Under the pieces are notes generated by a model, which saw nothing but the letters and a program-made list of their open reading frames with translations, did not search any database and was not told where the DNA came from. A program made the position numbers and the translations under genes. This document shows positions 8,365 to 17,746 of a stretch of DNA of 64,000 bases, in pieces. The stretch is from the NCBI RefSeq assembly GCF_034674885.1, contig NZ_JAUCDS010000001.1, positions 62,001-126,000 of the forward strand, written 5' to 3'. The stretch comes from Castellaniella sp034674885 (GTDB taxonomy: Bacteria; Pseudomonadota; Gammaproteobacteria; Burkholderiales; Burkholderiaceae_B). Position 1 is the first letter of the stretch. Each line of letters begins with the position of its first letter.

Positions 8365-9774
8365 TCATGCGTTCGATGCCAGGTCATAGGTCGTTTTCCG
8401 CGACCGGCTCAGGCTGAGCACGACAGCCGCCACCGTCGCGACGACCGCGATCCACAAGCTGAACTGCACCGCCTGCCGTTCCATGGCCGTCGTGGCGTCC
8501 TGTACGACATAGACGGCCAGCACCACCCCGACCAGTGCCGTCCCCAGACATTGGCCAAACGTGCGCATGATGGCCAGCACGCCCGAGGCATAACCGCTGT
8601 GCTCACGCGACACGTTCGACAGCATTTCACGGTTATTGGGGCTTTGGAAGCAGCCGAAACCCAGCCCGCACAGCAAGCAGCGCGCGAGGATGTCCCAGAT
8701 CTGCGGCCGATCGGGCAGCAGCGCCAGCGAAACCAGGCCGGCCGCCAGCACGAACAGGCCGACCGTGGAGATCACGGCGGGCGACACCCTATCGGCGAGC
8801 CGCCCCGCATGAGGAGCGACCAGCACAATGCCGACCGGCCACGGCGTGAACAACAGCGCGGTCTCGAAGGCGCTGTAGCCATACACGTTCTGGAACAGAA
8901 AGGGCAAGGCCACGAAGGTGATGCCCTGCCCGACAAACGACGCCATCGAGGTCAAGGCCGCCAGGGAGAACCGGGCAGAGCTGAAGATGGCGGGAGGCAG
9001 CAGCGGGTGCCTGGCCTGGCGCATGCGCCAGACGAATCCCGCACCGGCAAGCACCGCAATCAGCGCGTACCAGAGGTCTCCTGGCATCGCCGCATGATTG
9101 GCCGCCATGATCAGCGCCCCCACCAGCACGGCGGACAGCACCGCGCCCGACACATCGAAGGGCACGCGCACTGTTGCCGGGTTTGCGGGGATGGCCCTGG
9201 CGGCCAGCGTCAGCGCCATCACCCCGGGCACCAGGTTCAAGGCGAACAGCCATCGCCAGCCCCAGGCATCCAGCAGCGTGCCGCCGACGATCGGAGCCAT
9301 GGCGGTGCTGGCGGCGATCAGCAGCGCGTTCAACCCCAGGATCCGGCCCAGCAGGCGCGTGGGAAACGCCGACCGCAAGATCGCCGGCCCGATGCTGACC
9401 ACCGCCGCCCCGCCCACGCCCTGCAGGATCCGCATGGCGATCAGCACGTTTGCATCAGGCGCCAGCGCGCACGCAGCCGACGCCAGGGTGAACACGGCAA
9501 GTCCGGACAAGAACAAGGGCCGAAACCCGAAGCGGCTGGCGAGGGCGGCAAAGATGGCCAGGGTCATGGCGACCGCCAGCAGGTACGCATTCGCAAACCA
9601 CACGGCGACGGCCGGCGAAACCTGCAGCGCGCCGGCCATGTTCGGCAATGCAATATTGACCACGGTCCCATCGAACACCACCATCACGGTGGCGGCCATC
9701 AGCGCCGTCATGACGATCGCGCGCTTGCGACCCGGTAGCCCGTCATCGCCGGGCATGTCTGTGAACAGTTCCAT
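8365..9774 (-). CDS. MFS drug-type exporter, 14-TM DHA2 family
   Basis: 469 residues with about 14 hydrophobic segments. It has the DHA2 (EmrB/QacA-like) signatures: VFDGTVVNIALPNMAGAL in helix 1, SRFGFRPLFLSGLAVFTLAS in loop 2-3 and RILQGVGGAAVVSIGPAIL. It probably exports hydrophobic compounds by proton antiport. A LysR regulator is transcribed divergently 150 bp away, a common regulator-transporter pairing. The ATG at 9772-9774 is preceded by AGGTGG. Confidence 0.88.
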   Translation of the reverse strand: MELFTDMPGDDGLPGRKRAIVMTALMAATVMVVFDGTVVNIALPNMAGALQVSPAVAVWFANAYLLAVAMTLAIFAALASRFGFRPLFLSGLAVFTLASAACALAPDANVLIAMRILQGVGGAAVVSIGPAILRSAFPTRLLGRILGLNALLIAASTAMAPIVGGTLLDAWGWRWLFALNLVPGVMALTLAARAIPANPATVRVPFDVSGAVLSAVLVGALIMAANHAAMPGDLWYALIAVLAGAGFVWRMRQARHPLLPPAIFSSARFSLAALTSMASFVGQGITFVALPFLFQNVYGYSAFETALLFTPWPVGIVLVAPHAGRLADRVSPAVISTVGLFVLAAGLVSLALLPDRPQIWDILARCLLCGLGFGCFQSPNNREMLSNVSREHSGYASGVLAIMRTFGQCLGTALVGVVLAVYVVQDATTAMERQAVQFSLWIAVVATVAAVVLSLSRSRKTTYDLASNA

Positions 9775-9923
9775 CACGTTCCACCTGCTTGTCGTTGATC
9801 CTGCCGAAAAATATAATCGTGGCGAGGATCAGGCGGAAGATGCATCGATTGCAGTTATACATTGCACGAAACGCCATATCTCGCGCCTGCGGCGATGTAC
9901 TGGCAACAACAAGGTCCACACGG
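9775..9923. promoter_or_regulatory. Divergent promoter region between MFS exporter and LysR gene
   Basis: The 149-bp gap is the expected site for LysR control of both genes. The part around 9845-9875 is less GC-rich than the flanks and repeats TTGCA twice within TTGCAGTTATACATTGCACG, so a LysR-type T-N11-A box is possible there. No experimental support. Confidence 0.4.
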
Positions 9924-10835
9924 ATGCCGGAACCCGATTTCAATCTCTTGATGGCGCTCGACGTGCTGCTGGCCGAAGGCAGTGTGGCCGGTGCCGCACG
10001 CCGCACAGGCCTGAGCACCTCGGCCATGAGCCGGACGCTGGGCCGGCTGCGTGAGGTCACTGGCGACCCGCTGCTCGTGCGAGCCGGGCGCCATATGGTC
10101 CTGACGCCTCATGCCCAGGCCATTCGCGAACGCACGCGCAATGCAGTGCTCGAAGCCCGGATCCTGCTGTCACCCGCCGTGTCCGAGCTGAACGTTGCCA
10201 CACTGGACCGCGTATTCGCCATCCGCGCCAACGAAGGGTTCATCGAGGCATTCGGCCCGAAGCTGATTGCCGCCGTCGCCGTCTCGGCGCCACGCGTCTG
10301 CCTGCACTTCACACCCAGGATCGACAAGAATTCCCGATATCTTCGCGAAGGCATGGTCGATCTGGAAATCGGCGTGGTCGGCGACATGGGGCCGGAAATC
10401 CGCCTCCAGGCGCTGTTTCGAGATCGTTTCGTCGGCGTGGTCCGGGCCGGCCACCCGCTGCTGTCTGCGCCCGCCATCACAGTGGAACGCTACGTCTCAT
10501 ACGGCCACGTGGTCGCCTCGCGCCGAGGGCTTTCCCACGGCCCGGTCGACGACGCGCTGGCGAAAATGGGATTGAGCCGCCAGGTGATCAGCGTCGTGCC
10601 CGGGTTTCCGGCGGCACTGGCGGTCGCCACGGCATCAGACTTGATCGCGCTGCTGCCCGCCTCGTACCTGCCCCACTCAGCAGCACAGGAGAAGAGGGGC
10701 GCGGCATTCCAGACCTTCGAACTCCCCTTCCCGGATCAGAACATCACAATCTCGCAGATGTGGCACCCACGCCTGGACGCAGAACCCGCACACCGCTGGT
10801 TGCGGCAGCTGGTGCGACGGGTTTGCGGGGAATAG
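9924..10835 (+). CDS. LysR-type transcriptional regulator
   Basis: 303 residues. The N-terminal helix-turn-helix spans about 10-70 (GSVAGAARRTGLSTSAMSRT); the rest is the periplasmic-binding-protein-like effector domain. It resembles the subgroup that often controls an adjacent divergent exporter (DFNLLMALDVLLAEGS, DPLLVRAGRHMVLTPHA). The ATG at 9924 gives the standard LysR N-terminus; a longer upstream frame adds 45 residues unlike the family. The effector is unknown. Confidence 0.9.
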   Translation: MPEPDFNLLMALDVLLAEGSVAGAARRTGLSTSAMSRTLGRLREVTGDPLLVRAGRHMVLTPHAQAIRERTRNAVLEARILLSPAVSELNVATLDRVFAIRANEGFIEAFGPKLIAAVAVSAPRVCLHFTPRIDKNSRYLREGMVDLEIGVVGDMGPEIRLQALFRDRFVGVVRAGHPLLSAPAITVERYVSYGHVVASRRGLSHGPVDDALAKMGLSRQVISVVPGFPAALAVATASDLIALLPASYLPHSAAQEKRGAAFQTFELPFPDQNITISQMWHPRLDAEPAHRWLRQLVRRVCGE

Positions 10836-10956
10836 CCTGCAGGGGTGCCAGCCGTCAGGCCGGAAGTCCGGTACTGCGTATGGGTTCAGGCGGATCCGCG
10901 ATACTCGGCAAGATGCTAGAGTGAGATTTCACCCTCGATAAACAACGGAGACCACC

Positions 10957-11733
10957 ATGCCGCAGATTCCCGCACTGCTTGCCGCCGCAGGCCTTTCGTT
11001 TTTGATGTCCGTATCCGCCCAGGCCGGCCCCCGGCTGGATCACATCATGCAGAACCACGTTCTCCGTGTGGGAACGCCGGGCGATTACCAGCCGTTCGCC
11101 ATCCGGACGGCAGACGGGCAGTACAAAGGCCATGACATCGACGTGATCGAGGCCATGGCCAAGGAACTCGGGGCCAAGGTCGAATACGTCCAGACCAGCT
11201 GGCCCAATCTGATGAAAGACCTGCAGGCCGACAAGTTCGACGTCGCGGTAGGCGGGATCACGCGCACCGCCGCGCGCATCGGCCAGATCGCGATGCTGCC
11301 GGGCTATGCGCCCTTTGGCAAAGTCGCGCTGGTGCGCAAGGAAGACCAGTCCAAATTCAAGACCCTGGCCGACCTGAACAAATCATCCGTTCGGGTCATC
11401 AAGAACCCGGGCGGGACCAACGAGGCTTTCGTGCTGGCGAACCTGAAGCAGGCCACTGTCTCCACCCATGACAAGAATGCCGAGATCCCGGCCTTGATCG
11501 CCGACGGCAAGGGCGACGTCATGATCACGGAAACCTACGAAGCCCTGCACTACGCCAAGGACAATCCAAAACTGGCCGCCATTTTCATCGACCACCCCCT
11601 GACGCCCACGAACTACCTGGGGTTCATGTTGCCGGTGGATGATGCGGACTACCTGCGGGTCATGCAATTCGACTGGGACCTGCTCGACAAGCGAGGGGTA
11701 CTGGGCGCCGCCAAAGACCGCTGGCTGAAGTAA
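10957..11733 (+). CDS. Periplasmic PheC-like protein (cyclohexadienyl dehydratase/solute-binding fold)
   Basis: 258 residues with a signal peptide ending near SAQA (about residue 23). The mature protein follows the pattern of Pseudomonas PheC, the periplasmic cyclohexadienyl (arogenate/prephenate) dehydratase that evolved from amino-acid-binding proteins: LRVGTPGDYQPFAIRTADG, QTSWPNLMKDLQADKFDVAVGGI and KNPGGTNEAFVLANLKQA. Position next to 4-hydroxyphenylpyruvate dioxygenase fits an aromatic amino acid role. It could instead be an orphan binding protein; no permease is nearby. Confidence 0.75.
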   Translation: MPQIPALLAAAGLSFLMSVSAQAGPRLDHIMQNHVLRVGTPGDYQPFAIRTADGQYKGHDIDVIEAMAKELGAKVEYVQTSWPNLMKDLQADKFDVAVGGITRTAARIGQIAMLPGYAPFGKVALVRKEDQSKFKTLADLNKSSVRVIKNPGGTNEAFVLANLKQATVSTHDKNAEIPALIADGKGDVMITETYEALHYAKDNPKLAAIFIDHPLTPTNYLGFMLPVDDADYLRVMQFDWDLLDKRGVLGAAKDRWLK

Positions 11734-11794
11734 GCCACATCCACTCACGTTCTGCAGGGGCTGCGGGGCGGGGCGATTTCAGAGGAGAACCGGC

Positions 11795-12871
11795 ATGACT
11801 GACTTGTTCGACAATCCGATGGGCCTCATGGGCTTCGAGTTCGTGGAATTCGCCTCGCCCACCCCCGACGTGCTGGAGCCGCTGTTCGAAAAACTGGGCT
11901 TCACCCTGGTCGCGCGACACCGCTCCAAGAACGTCCTGCTTTACCGGCAGGGCGACATCAATTTCATCGTCAACCGCGAACCCAAAAGCCCGGCCGCCTA
12001 TTTCGCGGCCGAACACGGCCCTTCGGCCTGCGGGCTGGCATTCCGTGTGCGGGACGCCCACCACGCCTACCAGCGGGCGCTGGACCTGGGCGCCCAGCCG
12101 GTGGACATTCCCACCGGCCCCATGGAACTGCGCCTGCCGGCCATCAAGGGCATCGGCGGCGCGCCGCTGTACCTGATCGATCGCTTCGAGGACGGCGAGT
12201 CCATCTACGACATCGATTTCGCCTTCCTGCCGGACGTGGACCGCCACCCATTCGGCCACGGCTTGCGCATCGTCGACCATCTGACCCATAACGTGTACCG
12301 GGGCCGGATGGAGTTCTGGGCGGGCTTCTATGAAAAGCTGTTCAATTTCCGCCAGATCCGCTATTTCGACATCACGGGCGAATATACCGGCCTGACGTCC
12401 AAGGCCATGACCGCGCCCGACGGCAAGATCCGCATCCCCCTGAACGAAGAATCCTCCCGGGGAGCCGGGCAGATCGAAGAATTCCTGATGAAATTCAACG
12501 GCGAAGGCATCCAGCACGTCGCGCTGCTCAGCGACGACCTGCTGGCCACGATCGACGGGCTGAAATCCGCCGGCGTACCGCTCATGAGCGCGCCGCCTTC
12601 GGCCTACTACGAAATGCTCGACGAAAGACTGCCCGGCCATGGGCAGGCCGTGCCTGACCTGCAGGCCCGGGGCATCCTGCTGGACGGCGACACCAGTCAC
12701 GGCCAGCCGCGCCTGCTGCTGCAGATTTTCTCGGAAACCCTGCTCGGCCCGGTCTTCTTTGAATTCATCCAGCGCAAAGGCGACGACGGCTTCGGCGAGG
12801 GCAACTTCAAGGCCCTGTTTGAATCAATCGAACGCGACCAGATCCAGCGCGGAGTGCTGAACAAAACATGA
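11795..12871 (+). CDS. hpd: 4-hydroxyphenylpyruvate dioxygenase
   Basis: Converts 4-hydroxyphenylpyruvate and O2 to homogentisate and CO2, the entry of the tyrosine catabolic route. The 358-residue protein has the two VOC-fold halves of bacterial HPPD. Iron ligands are H162 (IVDHLTHNV), H241 (GIQHVALL) and E323 (GPVFFEFIQRKG), with near-identical numbering to the Pseudomonas enzyme. It lies 61 bp after the PheC-like gene in the same direction, so the two may form an operon. The genes that consume its product are at 58.7-61.7 kb. Confidence 0.96.
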   Translation: MTDLFDNPMGLMGFEFVEFASPTPDVLEPLFEKLGFTLVARHRSKNVLLYRQGDINFIVNREPKSPAAYFAAEHGPSACGLAFRVRDAHHAYQRALDLGAQPVDIPTGPMELRLPAIKGIGGAPLYLIDRFEDGESIYDIDFAFLPDVDRHPFGHGLRIVDHLTHNVYRGRMEFWAGFYEKLFNFRQIRYFDITGEYTGLTSKAMTAPDGKIRIPLNEESSRGAGQIEEFLMKFNGEGIQHVALLSDDLLATIDGLKSAGVPLMSAPPSAYYEMLDERLPGHGQAVPDLQARGILLDGDTSHGQPRLLLQIFSETLLGPVFFEFIQRKGDDGFGEGNFKALFESIERDQIQRGVLNKT

Positions 12872-12942
12872 CCCGCCCGGCCGGGCGATCCCCCGCCGGG
12901 TGCTAAGATTTCAACCCGCCTTCCCTGACTCCGGTATCCGAC

Positions 12943-13809
12943 TTGAACGCCCGCCAATTGCTCGGCCTTGCCCTGCTGACGCTGATGTGGGGCCTGAACT
13001 GGCCCGTGATGAAGCTTGGCCTGCGCGAATGGAGCCCGCTGTGGTTTCGAGCCATCACCATGGCCGGCGGCGCGCTGGTGCTGCTGGTCTATTACTGGCG
13101 ACAAGGCGTGCCGCTGCTGCCGCGCGGTGCGAGCCAATGGCGCAGCATCGTCGTGCTGGGCCTGCCCAACGTAATGGGCTGGCATGGCCTGTCCATCATC
13201 GGGGTCGACCACCTGCCGGCCGGCCGCGCCGCCATCCTGGGCTTCACCATGCCCGTGTTCACGGTGCTGCTGTCGGTGCTGTTCTACGGTGAACGCTTCA
13301 CGTCGCGCCTGGCCCTGGCCGTCACGGCCGTATTGATCGCTATCGCCCTGCTGTTGTGGAACGAGATCAGCACGCTGGCCGGCAGCCCCGTGGGCATCGC
13401 CTGGATGCAGGGCGCGGCCTTCTGCTGGGCCCTGGGCACGGTCTGGATGCGGCGCGCCAATCTCACGCTGGCGCCCGAAACCCTGGTGATCTGGATGCTG
13501 GGGCTGTCTTCCCTGGCGCTGGGATTGGTGGCGAGCCTCCTGGAACCCTCGCCCCAGGGCCCCATCAGCGCCACCATGTGGGGTGTGCTGCTGTGGTCGA
13601 TGCTGCTGAACTACGGTGCGGCCCAGGTCATCTGGTTCGCCATGGCGCGCGCGCTGCCCGCCTCGACCAGCGCCATGAGCGTCACGGCGATTCCCATCGT
13701 CGGCATACTCAGCAGCATGCTGATCGGCGAATGGCCCAGCTGGCAGGACGGCCTGGCCGCCGTGTGCGTGGTGGTAGCCATCAGCGCCGTTTTGCTGCGG
13801 CGCAACTGA
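12943..13809 (+). CDS. DMT-superfamily EamA-type transporter
   Basis: 288 residues, about ten hydrophobic segments and two EamA repeats (MWGLNWPVMKLGLREWSPLW in the first; FCWALGTVWMRRA in the second). Such proteins export amino acids or other metabolites; the substrate cannot be predicted. The start is probably TTG at 12943, because the next in-frame ATG would cut into the first helix. It is followed 12 bp later by a hydrolase gene. Confidence 0.85.
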   Translation: MNARQLLGLALLTLMWGLNWPVMKLGLREWSPLWFRAITMAGGALVLLVYYWRQGVPLLPRGASQWRSIVVLGLPNVMGWHGLSIIGVDHLPAGRAAILGFTMPVFTVLLSVLFYGERFTSRLALAVTAVLIAIALLLWNEISTLAGSPVGIAWMQGAAFCWALGTVWMRRANLTLAPETLVIWMLGLSSLALGLVASLLEPSPQGPISATMWGVLLWSMLLNYGAAQVIWFAMARALPASTSAMSVTAIPIVGILSSMLIGEWPSWQDGLAAVCVVVAISAVLLRRN

Positions 13810-13821
13810 ACGGAGTCCCCC

Positions 13822-14571
13822 ATGTCCGATACCCCCGATCTACGTCCCGATCCGCTGTGCATTATGCCGGCCGGTGATGCGCCGGCCCAGCTCTTTGTCG
13901 TGCTGCACGGCGAGTCCGCCGAACCCAGCCAGGTACTGGACCTGGTGGCGGCCATCCGCCAGGCATTTCCGCAAGCCGTCATCATCCAGCCCTACGGGCC
14001 ATTCGGCGCACAGGCTGATCGGCGCTGGATCGCAAAAGCCATCCCGGACGCGCACGCCTACGTCGGGCTGGTCGCGGATGCAGGCAAGTTCCTGGCCCGC
14101 GAAGTCGCCGCCTGGCAGGACCAACACGGCCTGAGCGGCGAGCAGACCGCACTGGCTGGCTTCTCGGAAGGCGCGGCCGTGGCCCTGGACGCCGTGTGCT
14201 CGGTGCCCGGCCTGGCCGGCCGCGCCCTGCTGTTTTCCACACGGTTTGCCGCGCTGCCGGACGCCGCGCCACATACCGCCACCCTGCATCTGCTGCACGG
14301 AGCAGGAGACCGCGTGGCACCAGTGGAACAGGCCCGCCTGGTCCATGCACGCCTGGCGGAACTGCAGGGCGATGCCACCCTGGACGTCGCCTCGGGCGTC
14401 GGCCACGAACTGCACGCGGCCCTGATACGGCAGGCCATCATCCGGCTGCAAACCTGCGTGCCCCTGCGCAGTTGGGAAAGCGCCCAGGGCGAGCCCAGCC
14501 TGCGCATCGACGAATACAGCGCCGACGACCCGTTGGACGGCGAAGACCCGGGTTCCGGGACACTGCACTGA
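13822..14571 (+). CDS. Alpha/beta hydrolase (YpfH-like carboxylesterase)
   Basis: 249 residues. The nucleophile elbow is GFSEGA (G-x-S-x-G), with an acid in LHGAGDRVAP and a histidine in SGVGHELHA, giving a complete catalytic triad. The fold resembles the phospholipase/carboxylesterase (YpfH) group that hydrolyses short acyl esters. A C-terminal acidic tail of about 30 residues (DEYSADDPLDGEDPG) is unusual for the family. No signal peptide, so it is probably cytosolic. Confidence 0.85.
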   Translation: MSDTPDLRPDPLCIMPAGDAPAQLFVVLHGESAEPSQVLDLVAAIRQAFPQAVIIQPYGPFGAQADRRWIAKAIPDAHAYVGLVADAGKFLAREVAAWQDQHGLSGEQTALAGFSEGAAVALDAVCSVPGLAGRALLFSTRFAALPDAAPHTATLHLLHGAGDRVAPVEQARLVHARLAELQGDATLDVASGVGHELHAALIRQAIIRLQTCVPLRSWESAQGEPSLRIDEYSADDPLDGEDPGSGTLH

Positions 14572-14664
14572 CCGGATCAGGACGACACCATCCATCATCT
14601 GCTTATAACCCCAGGCAATGAAAACCATGACAAAATGCCTGGAAACCCCGAACCAGGAGACACC

Positions 14665-15936
14665 ATGCAACGCGATACCATCGCCATCCACGGCGGCTTT
14701 GCCGGCGACCCCCAGACGCACTCCGTCGCCGTGCCGATCTACCAGACCACCAGCTATTACTTCGACGACACCCAGCATGGCGCCGACCTGTTCGACCTGA
14801 AGGTGGCGGGCAATATCTACACCCGGATCCAGAACCCCACGACGGACGTCCTGGAAAACCGCGTGGCTCAACTGGAAGGCGGCGCTGCGGGCCTGGCGTT
14901 CGCATCCGGCATGGCGGCCATCACGGCCTGCGTGCTGACCGTCGCCAAGGCGGGCGACAACATCGTGGCGACCAGCCAGGTCTATGGCGGCACCTACACA
15001 TTCCTGCGCCACACGCTGAAGGACCTGGGCATCGAAGCCCGCCTGGTCGACGGACGCGACCCGCAGGCCTTCGCCCGCGCGATCGACGACCGCACCCGTC
15101 TGGTGTACTGCGAATCGGTCGGCAACCCGGCCGGCAACGTGGTGGACATCGCCGCGCTGGCCGACATCGCCCATGCCAAGGGCATCCCCGTGGCCGTGGA
15201 CAACACCGTGCCCACGCCCGCCCTGTGCCGCCCCATCGAACACGGCGCCGATATCGTCATCCACGCGCTGACCAAGTATCTGGGCGGCCACGGCAACAGC
15301 ATCGGCGGCATTCTGATCGACGCCGGGCGCTTCCCCTGGAAGGACAATCCGCGCTTCCCGCAGTTCAACCAGCCGGAACCCGCCTATCACGGCGTGGTGT
15401 ACGCGGACGACTTCGCCGCAGTGCCCTTTGCCGGACGGGCCCGCACCGTCGCTCTGCGCAACACCGGCGGGGCCATCTCGCCCTTCAACGCCTTCCTGAT
15501 CCTGCAGGGCATCGAAACCCTGGGCCTGCGCATGGAACGCCATTGCCAGAACGCGCTGGCCCTGGCCCGCCACCTGCAGCAACACCCCAAGGTCGGCTGG
15601 GTCAACTTCGCCGGCCTGGAAGACAACCGGGACTATGCCCTGGCACAGAAATACATCGACGGAGGCATCCCCTCGTCGCTGTTCAGTTTCGGCGTCAAAG
15701 GCGGAATCGCGGCCTGCACCCGATTCATGGACCAGCTGCAGCTGGTCAAGCGCCTGGTGAACATCGGCGACGCCAAGACCCTGGCCTGCCATCCGGCCAC
15801 CACCACCCACCGCCAATTGACGGAAGACGAACTTAAGACGGCAGGCGTCAGCGCCGATCTGGTTCGCCTGTGCGTGGGCATCGAGCACATCGACGACCTG
15901 ATCGCCGACGTCGACCAGGCGCTGGCGGCCGCCTAG
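14665..15936 (+). CDS. metY: O-acetylhomoserine sulfhydrylase (MetY type)
   Basis: PLP enzyme of the Cys/Met metabolism family that makes homocysteine from O-acetylhomoserine and sulfide. 423 residues match the MetY length. The N-terminal IAIHGGFAGDPQTHSVAVPI and the PLP lysine K204 in HALTKYLGGHG are diagnostic, as is SIGGILIDAG just after it. The ATG at 14665 follows an AGGAG ribosome site. I inspected the leader (14572-14664) for a SAM riboswitch and found none I can support. Confidence 0.93.
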   Translation: MQRDTIAIHGGFAGDPQTHSVAVPIYQTTSYYFDDTQHGADLFDLKVAGNIYTRIQNPTTDVLENRVAQLEGGAAGLAFASGMAAITACVLTVAKAGDNIVATSQVYGGTYTFLRHTLKDLGIEARLVDGRDPQAFARAIDDRTRLVYCESVGNPAGNVVDIAALADIAHAKGIPVAVDNTVPTPALCRPIEHGADIVIHALTKYLGGHGNSIGGILIDAGRFPWKDNPRFPQFNQPEPAYHGVVYADDFAAVPFAGRARTVALRNTGGAISPFNAFLILQGIETLGLRMERHCQNALALARHLQQHPKVGWVNFAGLEDNRDYALAQKYIDGGIPSSLFSFGVKGGIAACTRFMDQLQLVKRLVNIGDAKTLACHPATTTHRQLTEDELKTAGVSADLVRLCVGIEHIDDLIADVDQALAAA

Positions 15937-15996
15937 GCGCGACAGGGCCGGTGCGAGGGCATTGTCCTGTAGACTACAGGCTTGCCCCGCATCCCG

Positions 15997-16007
15997 CCCC
16001 CCCCCCC
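15997..16007 (+). repeat. Homopolymeric tract of 11 cytosines before the ybaK-like start
   Basis: Eleven consecutive C residues lie one base upstream of the ATG at 16009, where the ribosome site should be. Tracts of this length are prone to slippage. In Bordetella, C tracts in fimbrial promoters cause phase variation. Whether this one varies is not known; a basecalling error in length is also possible. Confidence 0.85.
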
Positions 16008-16008
16008 G

Positions 16009-16491
16009 ATGACCATCGCCTCCGTCCGCCAATTTTTCTCGCAACACGCCCCCGACATCGACATTCTGGAACTGGGTCAAAGCACGGCAACGGTAGACCT
16101 GGCGGCCCAGGCCCATGGTGTGGCTCCGGGCCAGATCGCCAAAACGCTGTCGCTGCGCGTGGGCCAGGAAGTCGTCCTGGTCGTGGCCTGCGGCGACACC
16201 CGGCTCGATAACAAGAAGCTCAGGCACGCCCTGGGCGGTCGCCCGAAGATGCTGCCTCCCGACGAGGTCGCCTCCCTGACGGGCCATCCGGTGGGCGGCG
16301 TCTGTCCTTTCGGCCTGGTCCAGCCCCTGCCCGTGTACTGCGACGTGCAACTGCGGGACTATGACATCGTCATGCCCGCTGCCGGGTCCCTGGACAGCGC
16401 CGTACGCATCTCGCCCCAGCGCCTGGTCGAATTGACGGGCGCCACCTGGGTAGATGTCTGCCAGACGCAGCCGTGCGACGCCAACTCTTGA
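16009..16491 (+). CDS. YbaK/ProX-type aminoacyl-tRNA deacylase
   Basis: 160 residues of the YbaK/aminoacyl-tRNA deacylase (PF04073) family, which hydrolyses mischarged tRNAs in trans. The core reads HGVAPGQIAKTLSLRVGQEV, containing the conserved lysine, then DNKKLRHALGG and GHPVGGVCPFGL. The ATG at 16009 is chosen, but it has no ordinary ribosome site because an 11-C tract precedes it. A TTG at 15982 in frame would translate the tract as consecutive prolines. Family confidence is high, start confidence moderate. Confidence 0.88.
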   Translation: MTIASVRQFFSQHAPDIDILELGQSTATVDLAAQAHGVAPGQIAKTLSLRVGQEVVLVVACGDTRLDNKKLRHALGGRPKMLPPDEVASLTGHPVGGVCPFGLVQPLPVYCDVQLRDYDIVMPAAGSLDSAVRISPQRLVELTGATWVDVCQTQPCDANS

Positions 16492-16546
16492 AGCCCCCGA
16501 CCGGACTGCCTTCCGCCAGCAGGAACACCACACCAACGGATACCCC

Positions 16547-17731
16547 ATGAACCGCAATCTCCTGCTGCTGACGGTCTGCCAAGGGCTATTTCTCGTCAAC
16601 AACGTCACCTTCATCGCCATCAACGGACTCGTGGGACTGGAACTGGCGCCGCACGCCTGGATGGCGACGCTGCCCATCATGGCCTATGTGGTGGGAGGCG
16701 CCCTGGCCGCGCCACTGGTGGCCGCCACACAGCGTCGGCTGGGCCGGCGTGGGTCGTTCCAGATCGGCCTGCTGGTGGCGCTGGGTTCTGCGCTGCTGGC
16801 TGCGCTGGCCGCACAATATCAGCTGTTCTGGCTGCTGGTGACCGCCACGGTGGTGGCCGGCTACTACAACGCCAACGGCCAGCTGTATCGCTTTGCCGCT
16901 ACCGAACTCACCCGGCCAGACTGGCACGAAAAGGCGGTTTCCCTGGTGTTGGCCGGCGGACTGCTGGGCGCCGCGATCGGCCCCAACCTGGCCAACTGGA
17001 CCCGAGCCGTGCTGCCTGTTCCCTTCGTAGGCGCCTACCTGGCCCTGGCCGTCGTGGCGGTGCTGGCCATGGGCCTGATGGCCATGATCCCCTTTCCCCC
17101 CGCACCGGATCGCGGGCATGAGGCCCCCAAAGGACGGCCGATCGGCCAGATCATGCGCCAGCCCGTGTTTTTCGTGGCTACCCTGGGGACGGCCATCGGC
17201 TACGGCGTGATGAACCTGCTGATGGCCGCCACCCCCCTGGTCATGGACGTTTATCGCTTCGAATTCGGCCACATCGCCACCGTCTTGCAATGGCACGTGA
17301 TCGGCATGTACGCGCCCGGCTTTTTTACCGGCCACCTGATCCGCCGCTTCGGCGTGCTGCAGGTCATGGGCGTGGGCGTGCTGCTGATGGTCGTCTGCGT
17401 CGCGGTCGCCCTGTCGGGCACCGGCATGGCGGAATTCACGGCCGCACTGACCCTGCTGGGGGTCGGCTGGAACTTCCTGTTCATCGGCGGCACGGCGCTG
17501 GCCCTGCGCGCCTATCGCCCCGAGGAAAAGGACCGGGCCCAGGCCGCGATTAACTTCTGGGTCTTCATGACCATGGCGGTCACATCCTTCACATCCGGCG
17601 CGGTAGCGGCCACCAGCGGCTGGGCCTGGCTGAACATCGGGGCGTTGCCTGCCCTGCTGTTGACCGCCCTGGCCCTGCTATGGCTGGGGCGGCGCGGTCT
17701 GGCACCTCGCAGCAATACCGTACCGGGCTGA
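16547..17731 (+). CDS. MFS transporter, 12 TM
   Basis: 394 residues with about 12 hydrophobic segments and a short cytosolic loop after helix 6 (PFPPAPDRGHEAPKGR). Typical major facilitator features include RRLGRRGSFQIGLLVALGSA in loop 2-3 and ALRAYRPEEKDRAQAAINF near helix 11. Substrate unknown. The ATG at 16547 has no strong ribosome site; the gene follows the YbaK-like gene by 55 bp and may be co-transcribed. Confidence 0.85.
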   Translation: MNRNLLLLTVCQGLFLVNNVTFIAINGLVGLELAPHAWMATLPIMAYVVGGALAAPLVAATQRRLGRRGSFQIGLLVALGSALLAALAAQYQLFWLLVTATVVAGYYNANGQLYRFAATELTRPDWHEKAVSLVLAGGLLGAAIGPNLANWTRAVLPVPFVGAYLALAVVAVLAMGLMAMIPFPPAPDRGHEAPKGRPIGQIMRQPVFFVATLGTAIGYGVMNLLMAATPLVMDVYRFEFGHIATVLQWHVIGMYAPGFFTGHLIRRFGVLQVMGVGVLLMVVCVAVALSGTGMAEFTAALTLLGVGWNFLFIGGTALALRAYRPEEKDRAQAAINFWVFMTMAVTSFTSGAVAATSGWAWLNIGALPALLLTALALLWLGRRGLAPRSNTVPG

Positions 17732-17746
17732 AGGCTTGAAGGCGGC

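Noticed and set aside
14572..14664. SAM riboswitch before metY
   Set aside because: The 93-bp leader shows no conserved riboswitch core I can recognise and no clear anti-terminator/terminator pair.
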